This document shows, in pieces, positions 8,481-18,049 of a stretch of 64,000 nt of DNA (its first letter is position 1; each line of letters opens with the position of its first letter). Source of the stretch: Asanoa sp. WMMD1127. Its GTDB lineage: Bacteria > Actinomycetota > Actinomycetes > Mycobacteriales > Micromonosporaceae. The notes below the pieces were generated by a model. That model made no database searches and was not told where the DNA came from. It saw only the letters and a list, made by a program, of their open reading frames with translations. The stretch is taken from contig NZ_JARUBP010000001.1 in assembly GCF_029626225.1 (NCBI RefSeq), positions 6,014,001-6,078,000 on the forward strand, in the 5' to 3' direction. The translations under genes were made by a program, and so were the position numbers.

Positions 8481-9303
8481 CCGACCCGCTGGAGCGCGCG
8501 CTCGCGTCGGGCCGCCACCAGCGAGCCGGACTCCCGCCGGGCCATCCGGCGCAGCACCACCGGAGCCAGCAGCAGGCCGGCCACCGCCCAGGCCGACAGC
8601 ACCCCGAGCGTCTCCAGGTGGCGCCACGAGTCGCCGATCTCGACCGCGACCGCGGTGTCCGGCAGCAGCGCCGCGCGCATGCCGAGCCCCAGCCAGTAGA
8701 ACGGGAAGACCTGGGCGATCGCCTGCAGCCAGCCGGGCAGCGCGGCCAGCGGGTAGAAGATGCCGGAGATGCCGACCAGCGCCAGGATCGGCAGGGTGAG
8801 CAGCCCTTGCGCCCGGGCGGTGCCCAAGGCGGCGCCGAGCACGACGCCCAGCGGCAGGGTCGCGACCATGGCCAGGGCGAGCAGGGCCACGACGGTGAGC
8901 CAGGTGCCGGCGCCGCCGGTGACCAGACCCGGCACCAGCAGGGCGGCCGGCGCGAGGAAGACGGCCAGGTCGACCAGGAGACCGCCACCGACCAGGAGCA
9001 ACGTGCCCAGGACGTACGCGGGCAGGCCGTGCGGGGTGGCTTTGGCCCGCAGCAGCGTGCCGTCCTCGCGGTCGGCGGTGAGCTGCTGGCTCAGCGAGAC
9101 CATGCCGAGGGCGGCGTTCATGCCGAGGATGCTCGGGACGGCCAGGGCGCCGACCGAGAAGCCGCCGAAGTCCCGGCCCCGCAGGGCGACCGCGGCGCCG
9201 ACCATCAGCAGCGGCCAGAAGAGGTGGGCGAACAGCTCGGCGCCGTTGGTGAACGACTGGCGGAGCAGGATCAGGCCCCGCTGCCAACCGTTGCGAAACG
9301 CGA

Positions 9304-9307
<4 letters not shown>
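8477..9307 (-). CDS. ABC-2-type exporter permease
   Basis: A 276-residue inner-membrane protein with six predicted hydrophobic segments (about 30-50, 60-82, 105-130, 140-165, 170-190, 225-248) and the ABC-2 motif of a short loop LTADREDGTLLRAKATP between the second and third. The late GISGIFYPLAALPGWLQ stretch is characteristic of daunorubicin-type exporters. It overlaps the ATPase gene by 4 bp upstream and the GNAT gene by 4 bp downstream. It should form the channel of a drug or metabolite exporter with the ATPase. Confidence 0.88.
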
Positions 9308-10152
<845 letters not shown>

Positions 10153-10198
10153 ACCGGCGGACGGTAGGCTTCGTTTCCGGGGCCGTCAACGCTAGAGT

Positions 10199-10289
10199 CG
10201 TTGCCTGACAACGGAATCGGCCAATCATTGCAATGGCGCTGCGCGGAAACGCAACGGGCGTTGCAATGGGCTTCTGGTGAACGCAACGG
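10199..10289. promoter_or_regulatory. Cluster of CGTTG/CAACG operator half sites
   Basis: The spacer between the divergent ABC operon and HTH_38 regulator contains CGTTG-5 nt-CAACG at 10199-10213, GCAACG-GG-CGTTGC at 10251-10264 and a further CGCAACGG at 10282-10289. TTGCAATGG is also repeated directly at 10228 and 10261. The clustering and symmetry suggest operators for autoregulation and control of the exporter; binding by the adjacent regulator is inferred. Confidence 0.55.
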
Positions 10290-10297
10290 AGGGCGCC

Positions 10298-11203
10298 ATG
10301 CCCGGCGGCAGGCTCACGCACGACGAGCGGGTGGCGATCGCGGCCGGGCTGGCCGAGGGCTACGGCTACGCCGAGATCGCCCGCGGCCTCGACCGGCCGA
10401 CCTCGACCGTGACCCGCGAGGTGGCCCGCAACGGCGGCGCGCGCGGCTACACCGCCGACCGGGCGCACCGGGCGACCGCCCGGCGGGCCCGGCGCCGACC
10501 GCCGGCCGGTCCACCGGCCACCACGGCCGCCGACCGGCAGGCGTTCGTCGAGGAGTTCGCGGTGATCCTGGCCGCGGCCGGCATGCCCCGCATGGTCGCC
10601 CGGGTGCTGTCGTGCCTCTACACCAGCGACGACGGCGCGCTCACCGCCGCGGAGCTCGTGGAGCGGCTGCGGGTCAGCCCGGCCGCGGTGTCCAAGGCGG
10701 TCGGCTACCTCGCCGGCCTCGACCTCGTGCGGCGCGAGCGGGCGGGGCGGCGGGACCGCTACGTCGTCGACGACGACGTCTGGCTGCGGGCGTGGGAGGG
10801 GAGCGCGCGTACCCACCTGGTCTGGGCTGAGGCCGCGGAGCGGGGCGCGGGGGTGTTCGGCCGGGACACGGCGGCCGGCGCGCGCCTGGCCGACCTGGCC
10901 GGTTTCTTCGGGCGCCTCGGCGACGACATGTCGGGTGGGCCGTCCGACGCCGCGGTCGCCGACGTGCTGACGGTCGCGGCGGCCCTGGTGCACGCCGGCG
11001 TGCCGGTGCGGCCCGCCGATCTGGCGGCCGGGCTCGGCTGGCCGCCGGCGCGCGTCCGTGACGCGATCCACGACGCCGTTCGCCGCCCCGATCTCACGGG
11101 ACCGGTTCTGATTCGCCGTACGCGCTCGGGACTTTATCTGGCATTGCCCCGACTGACCGAAGCGGAACAGAAAGCATTGACTGCCGCCGTTCGGTCATCG
11201 TGA
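10298..11203 (+). CDS. HTH_38 / GbsR-MarR-like two-domain transcriptional regulator
   Basis: A 301-residue protein with an N-terminal IS30-type helix-turn-helix (about 5-45: LTHDERVAIAAGL, YAEIARGLDRPTSTVTREV) followed by a basic linker. A GbsR/MarR-like winged-helix domain (about 85-160) covers the FVEEFAVILAAAGMPRMVARVLSCL helix, the LRVSPAAVSKAVGYLAGLDLV recognition helix and the RRDRYVVDD wing. The C-terminal 140 residues look helical, with a second short HTH-like stretch. ATG at 10298 has a GGAGGGC ribosome site and is preferred over ATG 10277. It is divergent from the ABC exporter operon and probably represses it. Confidence 0.8.
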   Translation: MPGGRLTHDERVAIAAGLAEGYGYAEIARGLDRPTSTVTREVARNGGARGYTADRAHRATARRARRRPPAGPPATTAADRQAFVEEFAVILAAAGMPRMVARVLSCLYTSDDGALTAAELVERLRVSPAAVSKAVGYLAGLDLVRRERAGRRDRYVVDDDVWLRAWEGSARTHLVWAEAAERGAGVFGRDTAAGARLADLAGFFGRLGDDMSGGPSDAAVADVLTVAAALVHAGVPVRPADLAAGLGWPPARVRDAIHDAVRRPDLTGPVLIRRTRSGLYLALPRLTEAEQKALTAAVRSS

Positions 11204-11261
11204 CATCACCGTGCGGTTTCTGGCCGAACGTGGCATGGTCAATTGTCCCATCGGTAGGACA

Positions 11262-11279
11262 TTGTTGATCTCACAACAA
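11262..11279. promoter_or_regulatory. Inverted repeat TTGTTG-N6-CAACAA before MHYT gene
   Basis: A perfect 6-bp inverted repeat with a 6-bp spacer ends 25 bp before the MHYT gene start. A second one (TGTCC-N8-GGACA, 11244-11261) adjoins it. They could be operators or a weak 5' hairpin; no regulator is implied by the context. Confidence 0.3.
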
Positions 11280-11303
11280 GCTGGCGGACGACGAAAGCGA
11301 ATC

Positions 11304-12206
11304 ATGGCGCACATCGACCAATTCGGGTACGGCTGGATTACCCCGACCTTGAGCTACGCGCTGTCGGTGCTGGGCTCGGTGCTCGGCCTGATCTGCGCCC
11401 AACGGGCCCGCGAGGCCCACGGCACCGCCCAGCGCGCCTGGTGGCTGATGCTCGCGGCCTGGGCCATCGGCGGCACCGCGATCTGGAGCATGCATTTCAT
11501 GGCGATGCTCGGATTCTCGGTCACGGGCGCGCCGATCCGTTATGACATCGGCCTGACCGCCGCCAGCGCGCTGATCGCGATCGTGATGGTGCTCATCGGT
11601 CTGCTCATCGCCGGTCTCGGCCGCCCGATGCTGATCAAAGTGATCATCGGCGGCGTGGTGGCCGGCCTCGGCGTCGCGGCGATGCACTACACCGGCATGG
11701 CGGCCATGGAGCTCAACGCCGACGTCCACTACGACACCACCCGGGTCGGCCTGTCGATCGCCATCGCGGTCGTCGCGGCCGCCGTCGCGCTCTGGCTCGC
11801 GACCAACGTCCGGGGCACCCTGGCCGTCATCGCCTCCGCCCTCGTCATGGGTGTCGCCGTCAACGGCATGCACTTCACCGGCATGTACTCGATGTCCGCC
11901 ACGCTCCACGAGGACCAGGGCACGCTCTCCGGCGCCACCGCCTCGGGCCTGCTCGTGCCGATCGTGCTCGCCGTGATCCTGGTCGTGATCGGCCTGGTCT
12001 ACGCGGTACTGGCCGCGCCGACAGCCGACGACCGGGCCGGCGTCGAATACATCCAGGCCCGGATGGCCGACCGGCTCGACCGGCTGCCGACGAGCGCGGC
12101 CGAGCCCGACCCGCACGGCCTGGCCGCCCGCGTCGACCCGGCGCCACCGGCCAAGCCGGGCCCCGACCCCAACGGCCTGGCGTCCCGGTTCCAGAGCCGC
12201 CGCTGA
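11304..12206 (+). CDS. MHYT-domain integral membrane protein
   Basis: A 300-residue membrane protein with seven hydrophobic segments covering residues 10-240. It carries three MHYT-type motifs (MHFMAM near 65, MHYTGMAAM near 132, MHFTGM near 195), which in the family are proposed to bind copper and sense gases such as oxygen or NO. The C-terminal 60 residues are a soluble, Pro/Asp-rich tail. No GGDEF, EAL or kinase output domain follows, unlike many MHYT proteins. ATG at 11304 is chosen because it begins directly before the first membrane segment. The next gene starts 18 bp after its stop. Confidence 0.88.
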   Translation: MAHIDQFGYGWITPTLSYALSVLGSVLGLICAQRAREAHGTAQRAWWLMLAAWAIGGTAIWSMHFMAMLGFSVTGAPIRYDIGLTAASALIAIVMVLIGLLIAGLGRPMLIKVIIGGVVAGLGVAAMHYTGMAAMELNADVHYDTTRVGLSIAIAVVAAAVALWLATNVRGTLAVIASALVMGVAVNGMHFTGMYSMSATLHEDQGTLSGATASGLLVPIVLAVILVVIGLVYAVLAAPTADDRAGVEYIQARMADRLDRLPTSAAEPDPHGLAARVDPAPPAKPGPDPNGLASRFQSRR

Positions 12207-12224
12207 CCGCTTAGGTTTGGGCCC

Positions 12225-13451
12225 ATGGAGTTCAACTGGGCCCGAAGCCACGAGTACGGCGCCGCGCGGCTGGCCCGCCCCTCGACCGTCGACGAGGCGC
12301 GCGAGCTGGTCGCCGGCGCCGATCGCGTGCGGGCGCTCGGCACCCGGCACTCGTTCACCGGCATCGCCGACACCACCGGCCTGCTGCTGGCCACCGGCGG
12401 CCTGCCGGCGGACCTCGTGCTCGACGAGTCCGACCGCAGCGTGACGGTCGGCGCCGGGGCCCGCTACGGCGAGGTCGCCGTCGAGCTGGACGCCCGCGGG
12501 TGGGCGCTGGCCACGATGGCGTCGTTGCCGCACATCTCGGTCGCCGGCGCGGTCGCGACGGGCACGCACGGCTCGGGGGACCGGACCGGTTCGCTCGCGG
12601 CGGGCGTACGCGCGCTCGAGGTGATCGGCCCCGACGGCGCGCTGCGCCGGGTGGCCCGCGGCGAGCCGGACTTCCCCGGCAGTGTGGTCGCGCTGGGCGC
12701 GCTCGGCGTGGTGACCCGGGTGACCCTCGACGTCGAACCGTCCTATGTGGTGCGCCAGGCGGTCTACCGCGACCTGCCGTGGTCGCTGGCGTCGACGTCG
12801 CTGGACGCGCTGACCGGGGCGGCCTACAGCGTGAGCCTGTTCCTCGACTGGGGCACTGACCGGATAGCCCAGGTCTGGTTGAAGAGCCGCGGCGAGCTGC
12901 CCGAGGCGCTCTTCGGTGTGGCGGCGGCCGACGAGCCGGTGCACATGCTGGCCGGCGCGACCACCGAGGCGGTGACCGGGCAGCAGGGCGTGCCGGGTCC
13001 CTGGCACGAGCGGCTGCCGCACTTCCGGCTGGCGTTCACGCCGAGCCGCGGCGAGGAGCTCCAGAGCGAATACCTCGTGCCGCGTGGCTCCGTGCAGGAG
13101 GCGTTCGCGTCGCTGCGGCCGCTCGGACCACGAATCTCGCGGGTGCTGCAGATCTCCGAGATCCGCACGGTCGCGGCCGACGACCTCTGGCTGAGCGGCG
13201 CCTACGGCACCGACGTGGTCGGGATCCACTTCACCTGGGTCAAGGACGCCGAGAGCGTGTACGCGCTGCTGCCCGACATCGAGGCCGCGCTGCTGCCGCT
13301 CGGGGCCCGGCCGCACTGGGGCAAGTGCTTTGCCACCACCGACGTGGCCGGCCTCTACCCGCGGATGGCCGACTTCCGCGCGCTGCGGGCCCGCGTGGAC
13401 CCGACCGGCAAGTTCGGCAACTCGATGGTGGACCGGCTGCTCGGCGGTTAG
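12225..13451 (+). CDS. Alditol oxidase-like FAD-dependent oxidoreductase
   Basis: A 408-residue flavoenzyme of the vanillyl-alcohol-oxidase/PCMH fold. The N-terminal FAD domain carries RALGTRHSF with His42 at the place of the histidine that binds FAD covalently in alditol oxidase. It also has the pyrophosphate loop ATGTHGSGDRTGSL (about 108-121). The C-terminal ALO domain ends with HWGKCFATT and PTGKFGNSMVDRLL. Length and motifs match Streptomyces AldO (oxidation of xylitol or sorbitol with production of hydrogen peroxide), though the exact polyol is not determined. Its TAG overlaps the TAA of the convergent TetR gene. Confidence 0.85.
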   Translation: MEFNWARSHEYGAARLARPSTVDEARELVAGADRVRALGTRHSFTGIADTTGLLLATGGLPADLVLDESDRSVTVGAGARYGEVAVELDARGWALATMASLPHISVAGAVATGTHGSGDRTGSLAAGVRALEVIGPDGALRRVARGEPDFPGSVVALGALGVVTRVTLDVEPSYVVRQAVYRDLPWSLASTSLDALTGAAYSVSLFLDWGTDRIAQVWLKSRGELPEALFGVAAADEPVHMLAGATTEAVTGQQGVPGPWHERLPHFRLAFTPSRGEELQSEYLVPRGSVQEAFASLRPLGPRISRVLQISEIRTVAADDLWLSGAYGTDVVGIHFTWVKDAESVYALLPDIEAALLPLGARPHWGKCFATTDVAGLYPRMADFRALRARVDPTGKFGNSMVDRLLGG

Positions 13452-14011
13452 CGCCAGCTCCGCAGCGCGCGGTCGAGGGCGGCGACCAGGTGGTCGAACG
13501 AGGCGTCCAGGCTCTGCGGCAGGCCGAAACCGCCGGCCGCGTCGATGGCCACGAAGCCGTGCAGGGCGCTGCGGGCCACCCGGGTGGCGTGGATGGCGCG
13601 GTCGCCCTCCAGGCCGTACCCCTTGAGGATGGCCAGGAAGACGGCGACCGCGCCCTCGGCCGCGGCCTGGTGGTCGACGTCGCCCGGGTCCGGCGCGCGC
13701 AGCGACGCCGCGTAGGGCCCCGGGTTGGCCAGCGCGTAGCCGCGGTAGGCCGCCGACACCGCCCGCAGGGCGTCGGGGCCGCTGAGCCCGACCGCCGCGT
13801 TGGCGGTGGCGGCGGTCAGCTCGCGGACGCCGCGCAGGGCCAGCAACCGGCGCAGCCCGTCGAGCCCGGCGACGTGCTTGTAGAGGCTGGGCAATGTCAC
13901 ACCGAGCTGGCTGGCCACCTTGGCGAGGGTCAACCGCTCCAGCCCGACCTCGTTGGCCAGCCGGGCCGCCTCGTCGACGACCACCGCCGGTGTCAGGCCC
14001 GCCCTAGGCAC
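13448..14011 (-). CDS. TetR-family regulator (WHG-type C-terminal domain)
   Basis: A 187-residue repressor. The N-terminal helix-turn-helix (about 8-50) reads VVDEAARLANEVGLERLTLAKVA, then LGVTLPSLYKHVAG. The ligand domain resembles the TetR WHG type (PF13305). GTG at 14011 lies inside the end of the alpha/beta hydrolase gene (8-bp overlap), so both are in one operon. The hydrolase promoter contains an AGTT-N5-AACT palindrome over its -10 box, a plausible autoregulatory operator. Confidence 0.85.
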   Translation of the reverse strand: MPRAGLTPAVVVDEAARLANEVGLERLTLAKVASQLGVTLPSLYKHVAGLDGLRRLLALRGVRELTAATANAAVGLSGPDALRAVSAAYRGYALANPGPYAASLRAPDPGDVDHQAAAEGAVAVFLAILKGYGLEGDRAIHATRVARSALHGFVAIDAAGGFGLPQSLDASFDHLVAALDRALRSWR

Positions 14012-14816
14012 TGGGGAACGCCTTGCCGAGGAACGCCACCAGCGCCGGGTTGACCAGGTCGGGGCGCTCCGCCATCGGGTAGTGGCCCGCCCCCGGCACC
14101 AGCACGAGCTCCGCGCGCAGGGCGTCGGCGACGAACCGGGCCTCCTCCGTCGGGTCCGGCCAGTCCGGGTCCTTGTCGCCCATCACCACGAGCGCCGGCT
14201 GGTCGACGGAGGACAGCCGCTGCTCGGCGGGCGCGTGCGAGGTGCCGGCGGTGGCCCGGAAGGACGCCAGGTGGTCGCCGCCGCGCAGGCTCTCCTTGAT
14301 GCGGCGCTGGTGGTCGGCCAGGTCCGCCGGCGGCCGGCCCGGGTAGTAGCGCTTGTAGTAGGACGCCCACGCGCCCGGCCCCCACGGCTTGCGGAGCAGC
14401 AGCGAGATCGACAGCTTGGCCGCCGCGCTCAGCTTGGGGTCGCGGACGAACGGGCCGAACAGGCCGAGGGCGGCGACGGCGTCGGGGCGCTCGGCGGCGG
14501 CGTAGACGGCGGCGCCGGCGCCCATGCTGTTGCCGAGCAGCGCCGCCGGCCCGCCGCCGAGGTGGTCGATCAACGCGAGCGTGTCGGTGGCCTGAGCCAC
14601 GTCGTCGTAGGCGTCGAAGCCGTCGGAGCTGTCGCCGTGGCCGCGGGAGTCGAAGGTGGCGACCCGGTAGCCGGCCTCGACCAGCGCGGGGACGGTGAAC
14701 CGGTAGACCGAGCGCAGGTCGCCCATGCCGTGCAGGCCGATCACCAGCGGGCCCTCGCCCTGGACGTCGTACGCGATGCGGCGGCCGGTGCCGCGCTCGA
14801 GGTAGTTAACTGCCAT
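14004..14816 (-). CDS. Alpha/beta hydrolase
   Basis: A 270-residue alpha/beta-fold hydrolase. The oxyanion motif HGMG is at 29-32, the nucleophile elbow GNSMGAG has Ser97, the acid is likely the Asp in VVMGDKDPDWPDP, and the base is the His in GAGHYPMAERPDLV near the C-terminus. The usual cap domain lies between. The substrate is unknown; it looks like esterases or epoxide-hydrolase-like enzymes. ATG at 14816 follows the -10 box of a well-formed promoter by only 7 bp, so the transcript is probably leaderless. The TetR gene downstream overlaps and is probably its regulator. Confidence 0.85.
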   Translation of the reverse strand: MAVNYLERGTGRRIAYDVQGEGPLVIGLHGMGDLRSVYRFTVPALVEAGYRVATFDSRGHGDSSDGFDAYDDVAQATDTLALIDHLGGGPAALLGNSMGAGAAVYAAAERPDAVAALGLFGPFVRDPKLSAAAKLSISLLLRKPWGPGAWASYYKRYYPGRPPADLADHQRRIKESLRGGDHLASFRATAGTSHAPAEQRLSSVDQPALVVMGDKDPDWPDPTEEARFVADALRAELVLVPGAGHYPMAERPDLVNPALVAFLGKAFPSA

Positions 14817-14823
14817 AGCCGCA

Positions 14824-14852
14824 AAGTTAATACAACTAGCCTGGATCGTCAA
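14824..14852 (-). promoter_or_regulatory. Promoter with overlapping TetR-like operator
   Basis: On the minus strand TTGACG (14852-14847) and TAACTT (14829-14824) are separated by exactly 17 bp. The palindrome AGTT-GTATT-AACT (14825-14837) covers the -10 box. The -35 box overlaps the stop of the upstream FUSC gene. Transcription would begin at or next to the hydrolase ATG. Confidence 0.6.
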
Positions 14853-17335
14853 GCCCGGCCGGCCGCTTCGGCCAGACCCTCCTCGAGCCGGCGGGCCGCG
14901 TCGAGGTGGTCGGCGGTCCAGATCACCCGCACGGCGGTCGAGGTCGCCCCGCGGTCGCCGCCGCTCAGGTCGCGGCGGACGGCCTCGAGCAGCCGGCCGT
15001 CGGTCGCCAGGTCGGGCGGTGACGGCGCGGGCGTCCGCCGGTCGCCGGTGATGCTGCCGGCCAGGTCGGTGTACCAGCGTTCGACGGTGCGGCTCGTGCT
15101 CAGCAGCAGCGAGCGGGCCGCCGCCCGGTCACCCTCGGCCGGCTGGCCCCGCTGCCAGAGGTCGAGCACCGCGTCGGCCGCGATCCGCAGACCCGCGACG
15201 CCGTTGACCAGGCTGGTGATCTCGGCGAGCGGCATCGGCTTGGCGCCGCGCTCGGTCAGGTAGGTGCGGAAGGTGTCGTCGAGCCGGCGGGCCGCCGCCG
15301 CGGCCCGCTGCGCCTGCGCCGTCGGGGCCGGTGGGCGGGCGGTGCCGTCGCAGCAGAGCGCCGCGTACGCGACGGCGGCGTGCAGGTAGCGGGCGCTCTC
15401 GTCGTACGCGTCGGCCAAGGCTCGGCGCAGTTCCTGGCGCGCGCCGCGGGGCCACAGCAGCAGGCCCACCAGGATGCTGATCCCCACCCCGATCGCGATG
15501 TCCTCGATGCGGATGAGCCCGAGCTCCCACCCGGCCGGCTGGATGATGTTGAACAGGATCAGCAGCGTGACGGTGAACGCCGCCTGCCCGGCCGCGAACG
15601 AGATCAGCGCCGGCGCGATGCCGGCCATCAGCACGGCGATCGGCAGCAGCGCCCAGAGCACGTCGATGTCGGTGCCGATGCCGATGAGGATCACCGCGCC
15701 GATCACGAACCCGACGACGGTGCCGGCAATCGCCCGCACCGCGTTCTGCCCGGTCGACAGGGCGTTGGAGCGGAGCACGGCCAAGGCACCGAAGATCACC
15801 CAGAACGAATGTTGTACGCCGATGTAGTGCACGACCGCGACGGCCGCCGCCACGCCGACGGCGCCGCGGAGGCTGTTGTGCAGCCAGGTGGAGTGCCACT
15901 GGAGGTGGGCCAGCGCGCGCTCGCGGGCGGTGGCGAACGGCCCGGCCAGCCCGCCCGGCTGCTGCCCGAGGGCGCGCTGCAGCCAGGTCCGCCGCTCGGC
16001 CGCCACGCTGAGGGTGATGTTGCGGGCGACGAGCTGGATGGCGTACGCCACCTCCTGCACGCGGAAGCTCGGCTCGAGCGCGCTGATGAACTCGGCGGGC
16101 GGACTCTCCCGGGTGGCCATCGCCGCCTGACCCATGCGGGCGCGCGCGGAGTCGAGGCGGCGCTGGGCGGCGTGCACGAGGTCGGGGTCGGTGTCGGGGT
16201 GTTCGAGCAGGGTGGCGGCCGCGTCGAGCAGATCGGCGGCGGCGTCTTTGACTGTCGCCACGGCCTCGGAGGGGGTGTCGTGGGCGGCCGGGTGCCGCAT
16301 GATGTCGCGAATCCAGGCGAGCTCGTCGATCAGGCGTACGCGGGTGCGGTCCGAGCTGGTGAGCCCGGCGGGCCTGGTGGGGGCGGCGAGGAACTGCTGA
16401 TGGAGCGCGGTGACGGCGGCGGCGGCCTGCGTGGTGCGGTCGTCTGGTGTTTCGTCGCCGTGCTCGCTGCGGGCTTCTTCGGGTAGGGCTTCGGTGGGCG
16501 CCTGCTGCGTGCGCTCGTCTCTTCCTCCGTTGTCCCGCTCGCTGCGGGCCTTTTCGCGTAGGGCTTCGGCGGGCGTTTGGTGTGTGCGGTCGTCTCTTCC
16601 TTCGTTGCCGTGCGGGCGGTGGGCTTTTTCGCCCGAGGCCTCGGCGGGCGTTTGGTGTGTGCGGTCGTCTCTTCGTCCGTTGTACCGCTCGCTGCGGGCC
16701 TTTTCGCGTAGGGCTTCGGCGAGCGCCCGGCAGGCGGCGACCGTGGGTGGGCGGAGCGGGTCGCGGGCCGGGGCGGGCCAGAGGAAGCGGACGGCGAGGA
16801 GGGAGGCGCCCGCGGCCAGCCCCCAGCCGGCGAGACGGGGGATGACCTGGGCCGGTCCGGCCGGGAGGGAGACGGCCAGGATCACGGCGAGGAGCAGGGA
16901 GAGGCTGGCGCTGGCGAGCACGGAGCTGACCACGCCCGAGAAGAGGATCACGAACGCCACCAGCAGGATGAGCGGGGCCGCCAGCCAGACGTGCGGCGAG
17001 ATCAACGTGCCGATCGCGATCAGCGTGCCGCCGGCGACGATCAGCGCCAGCTCCGCTTCGATCCGCTCCCGCATCGGGCCGACGAACTCGACGAGGAGCA
17101 GCAGACAGAAGACGCCGATCGCCGAGAAGGTGCCGATCTGGACGTCGCCGATGCCGAGGAGCCCGATCGCGAACACGCTGGGCATGACGACCGCGGCCCG
17201 GGCCGCCCGGCGGACGGCGCCGTCGTGCCAGAGCCGCTTCGCGAACCGGTTCGTGGCGCGCGTGGCCGTCGCGGGCCAGGCGGTGGCTTGATCGCGAGCT
17301 ACGACCCGAGTCATCACCGGCCCCAATACCGACAT
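14849..17335 (-). CDS. FUSC-family membrane protein with internal 25-residue repeats
   Basis: An integral membrane protein of about 828 residues with two sets of hydrophobic segments (about 45-180 and 500-640), each followed by a long soluble helical region. This is the architecture of FUSC/YccS/aromatic-acid-exporter-like proteins, which are proposed exporters. Residues about 201-300 are an unusual hydrophilic insert of four 25-residue repeats (pattern TPAEALREKARSER, then DRT) that the family does not need. The start is uncertain: ATG 17335 or ATG 17314. A 13-aa region before the first helix is basic. No operon partner is evident. Confidence 0.8.
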   Translation of the reverse strand: MSVLGPVMTRVVARDQATAWPATATRATNRFAKRLWHDGAVRRAARAAVVMPSVFAIGLLGIGDVQIGTFSAIGVFCLLLLVEFVGPMRERIEAELALIVAGGTLIAIGTLISPHVWLAAPLILLVAFVILFSGVVSSVLASASLSLLLAVILAVSLPAGPAQVIPRLAGWGLAAGASLLAVRFLWPAPARDPLRPPTVAACRALAEALREKARSERYNGRRDDRTHQTPAEASGEKAHRPHGNEGRDDRTHQTPAEALREKARSERDNGGRDERTQQAPTEALPEEARSEHGDETPDDRTTQAAAAVTALHQQFLAAPTRPAGLTSSDRTRVRLIDELAWIRDIMRHPAAHDTPSEAVATVKDAAADLLDAAATLLEHPDTDPDLVHAAQRRLDSARARMGQAAMATRESPPAEFISALEPSFRVQEVAYAIQLVARNITLSVAAERRTWLQRALGQQPGGLAGPFATARERALAHLQWHSTWLHNSLRGAVGVAAAVAVVHYIGVQHSFWVIFGALAVLRSNALSTGQNAVRAIAGTVVGFVIGAVILIGIGTDIDVLWALLPIAVLMAGIAPALISFAAGQAAFTVTLLILFNIIQPAGWELGLIRIEDIAIGVGISILVGLLLWPRGARQELRRALADAYDESARYLHAAVAYAALCCDGTARPPAPTAQAQRAAAAARRLDDTFRTYLTERGAKPMPLAEITSLVNGVAGLRIAADAVLDLWQRGQPAEGDRAAARSLLLSTSRTVERWYTDLAGSITGDRRTPAPSPPDLATDGRLLEAVRRDLSGGDRGATSTAVRVIWTADHLDAARRLEEGLAEAAGRA
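16434..16733 (-). repeat. Four 75-bp in-frame tandem repeats inside the FUSC gene
   Basis: GTGCGSTCGTCT anchors on the plus strand fall at 16434, 16509, 16584 and 16659, exactly 75 bp apart. Each unit encodes 25 residues rich in Arg, Glu and Ala, between the first membrane block and the first soluble domain. Units 2 and 4 are closest to each other; units 1 and 3 have diverged. Confidence 0.85.
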
Positions 17336-18049
17336 AGCGGAAATACCGAACCTTTTTCCGAGGCTAACACCGCCTCGGGCCCCTCGCGCCCACGTCGATC
17401 TCCGTCCGGTCAGCCTCTTCCTGGCCCTGCGGTCGGGCCGGTCACGCTGATCGGGCCGGCACCCGGACCGGGGCTGAAGACCCGAGCGTCGGCGCGGTTC
17501 GTTCCTGGGCCGAAGGTCGGGCCGGATTGGTGTGGGGCGATCGAGCCGGTGGGCACCCACGGCCTATGCGGCGCAGCGCCGATGCCAGCTTGGTCATGTG
17601 CAGCCCATCAGCAGATCACGACCCGACACCCATGATCATGTGCACGTCGCTTGGAGCGCACTCGGCGTGTCGCCCAGACGACGCACACCTGATCAAGCAG
17701 GTGTCCCGTTTGGAACCAGATCCCGTGCACATGATCTGTGAGGCGCGTCCGCAGGACGGTGATGCCGCACCCTGCCACCAAACACTGGGTTTCCTTGTCC
17801 GCGGAAAGCGCGGACAGGGGAACCTCCTTCATGACGCAGCCCTTCCACGCAGGCGCGGTCCCGGAGTGCGCGGCGCGTGGTGCCGATCGCGCTCACCTGA
17901 TCATGAAAACGAGGCGATCGCGTCGGTCCAGGCCGCCTGCACGACGGGGGCGTGCTCGACCGGGGCGATAGCCGCGTGCCGAGTCGTGGCCAGGCCCTCG
18001 GCGCCCGACTGCAGACCTGGCCTGAAATGCATGATCACGGGCGCCCTGG
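17336..18049. other. Non-coding spacer with several short inverted repeats
   Basis: I find no credible gene between the FUSC gene and the repeat array. Visible structure: GATCATGTGCAC at 17634-17645 with its exact inverse at 17725-17736, ACACCTG-N6-CAGGTGT at 17685-17704, and TGTCCGCG-GAAAG-CGCGGACA at 17796-17816. The strings TGATCA/CATGATCA recur at about 17634, 17731, 17899 and 18029. The stretch may be decayed mobile or coding DNA. Confidence 0.5.
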
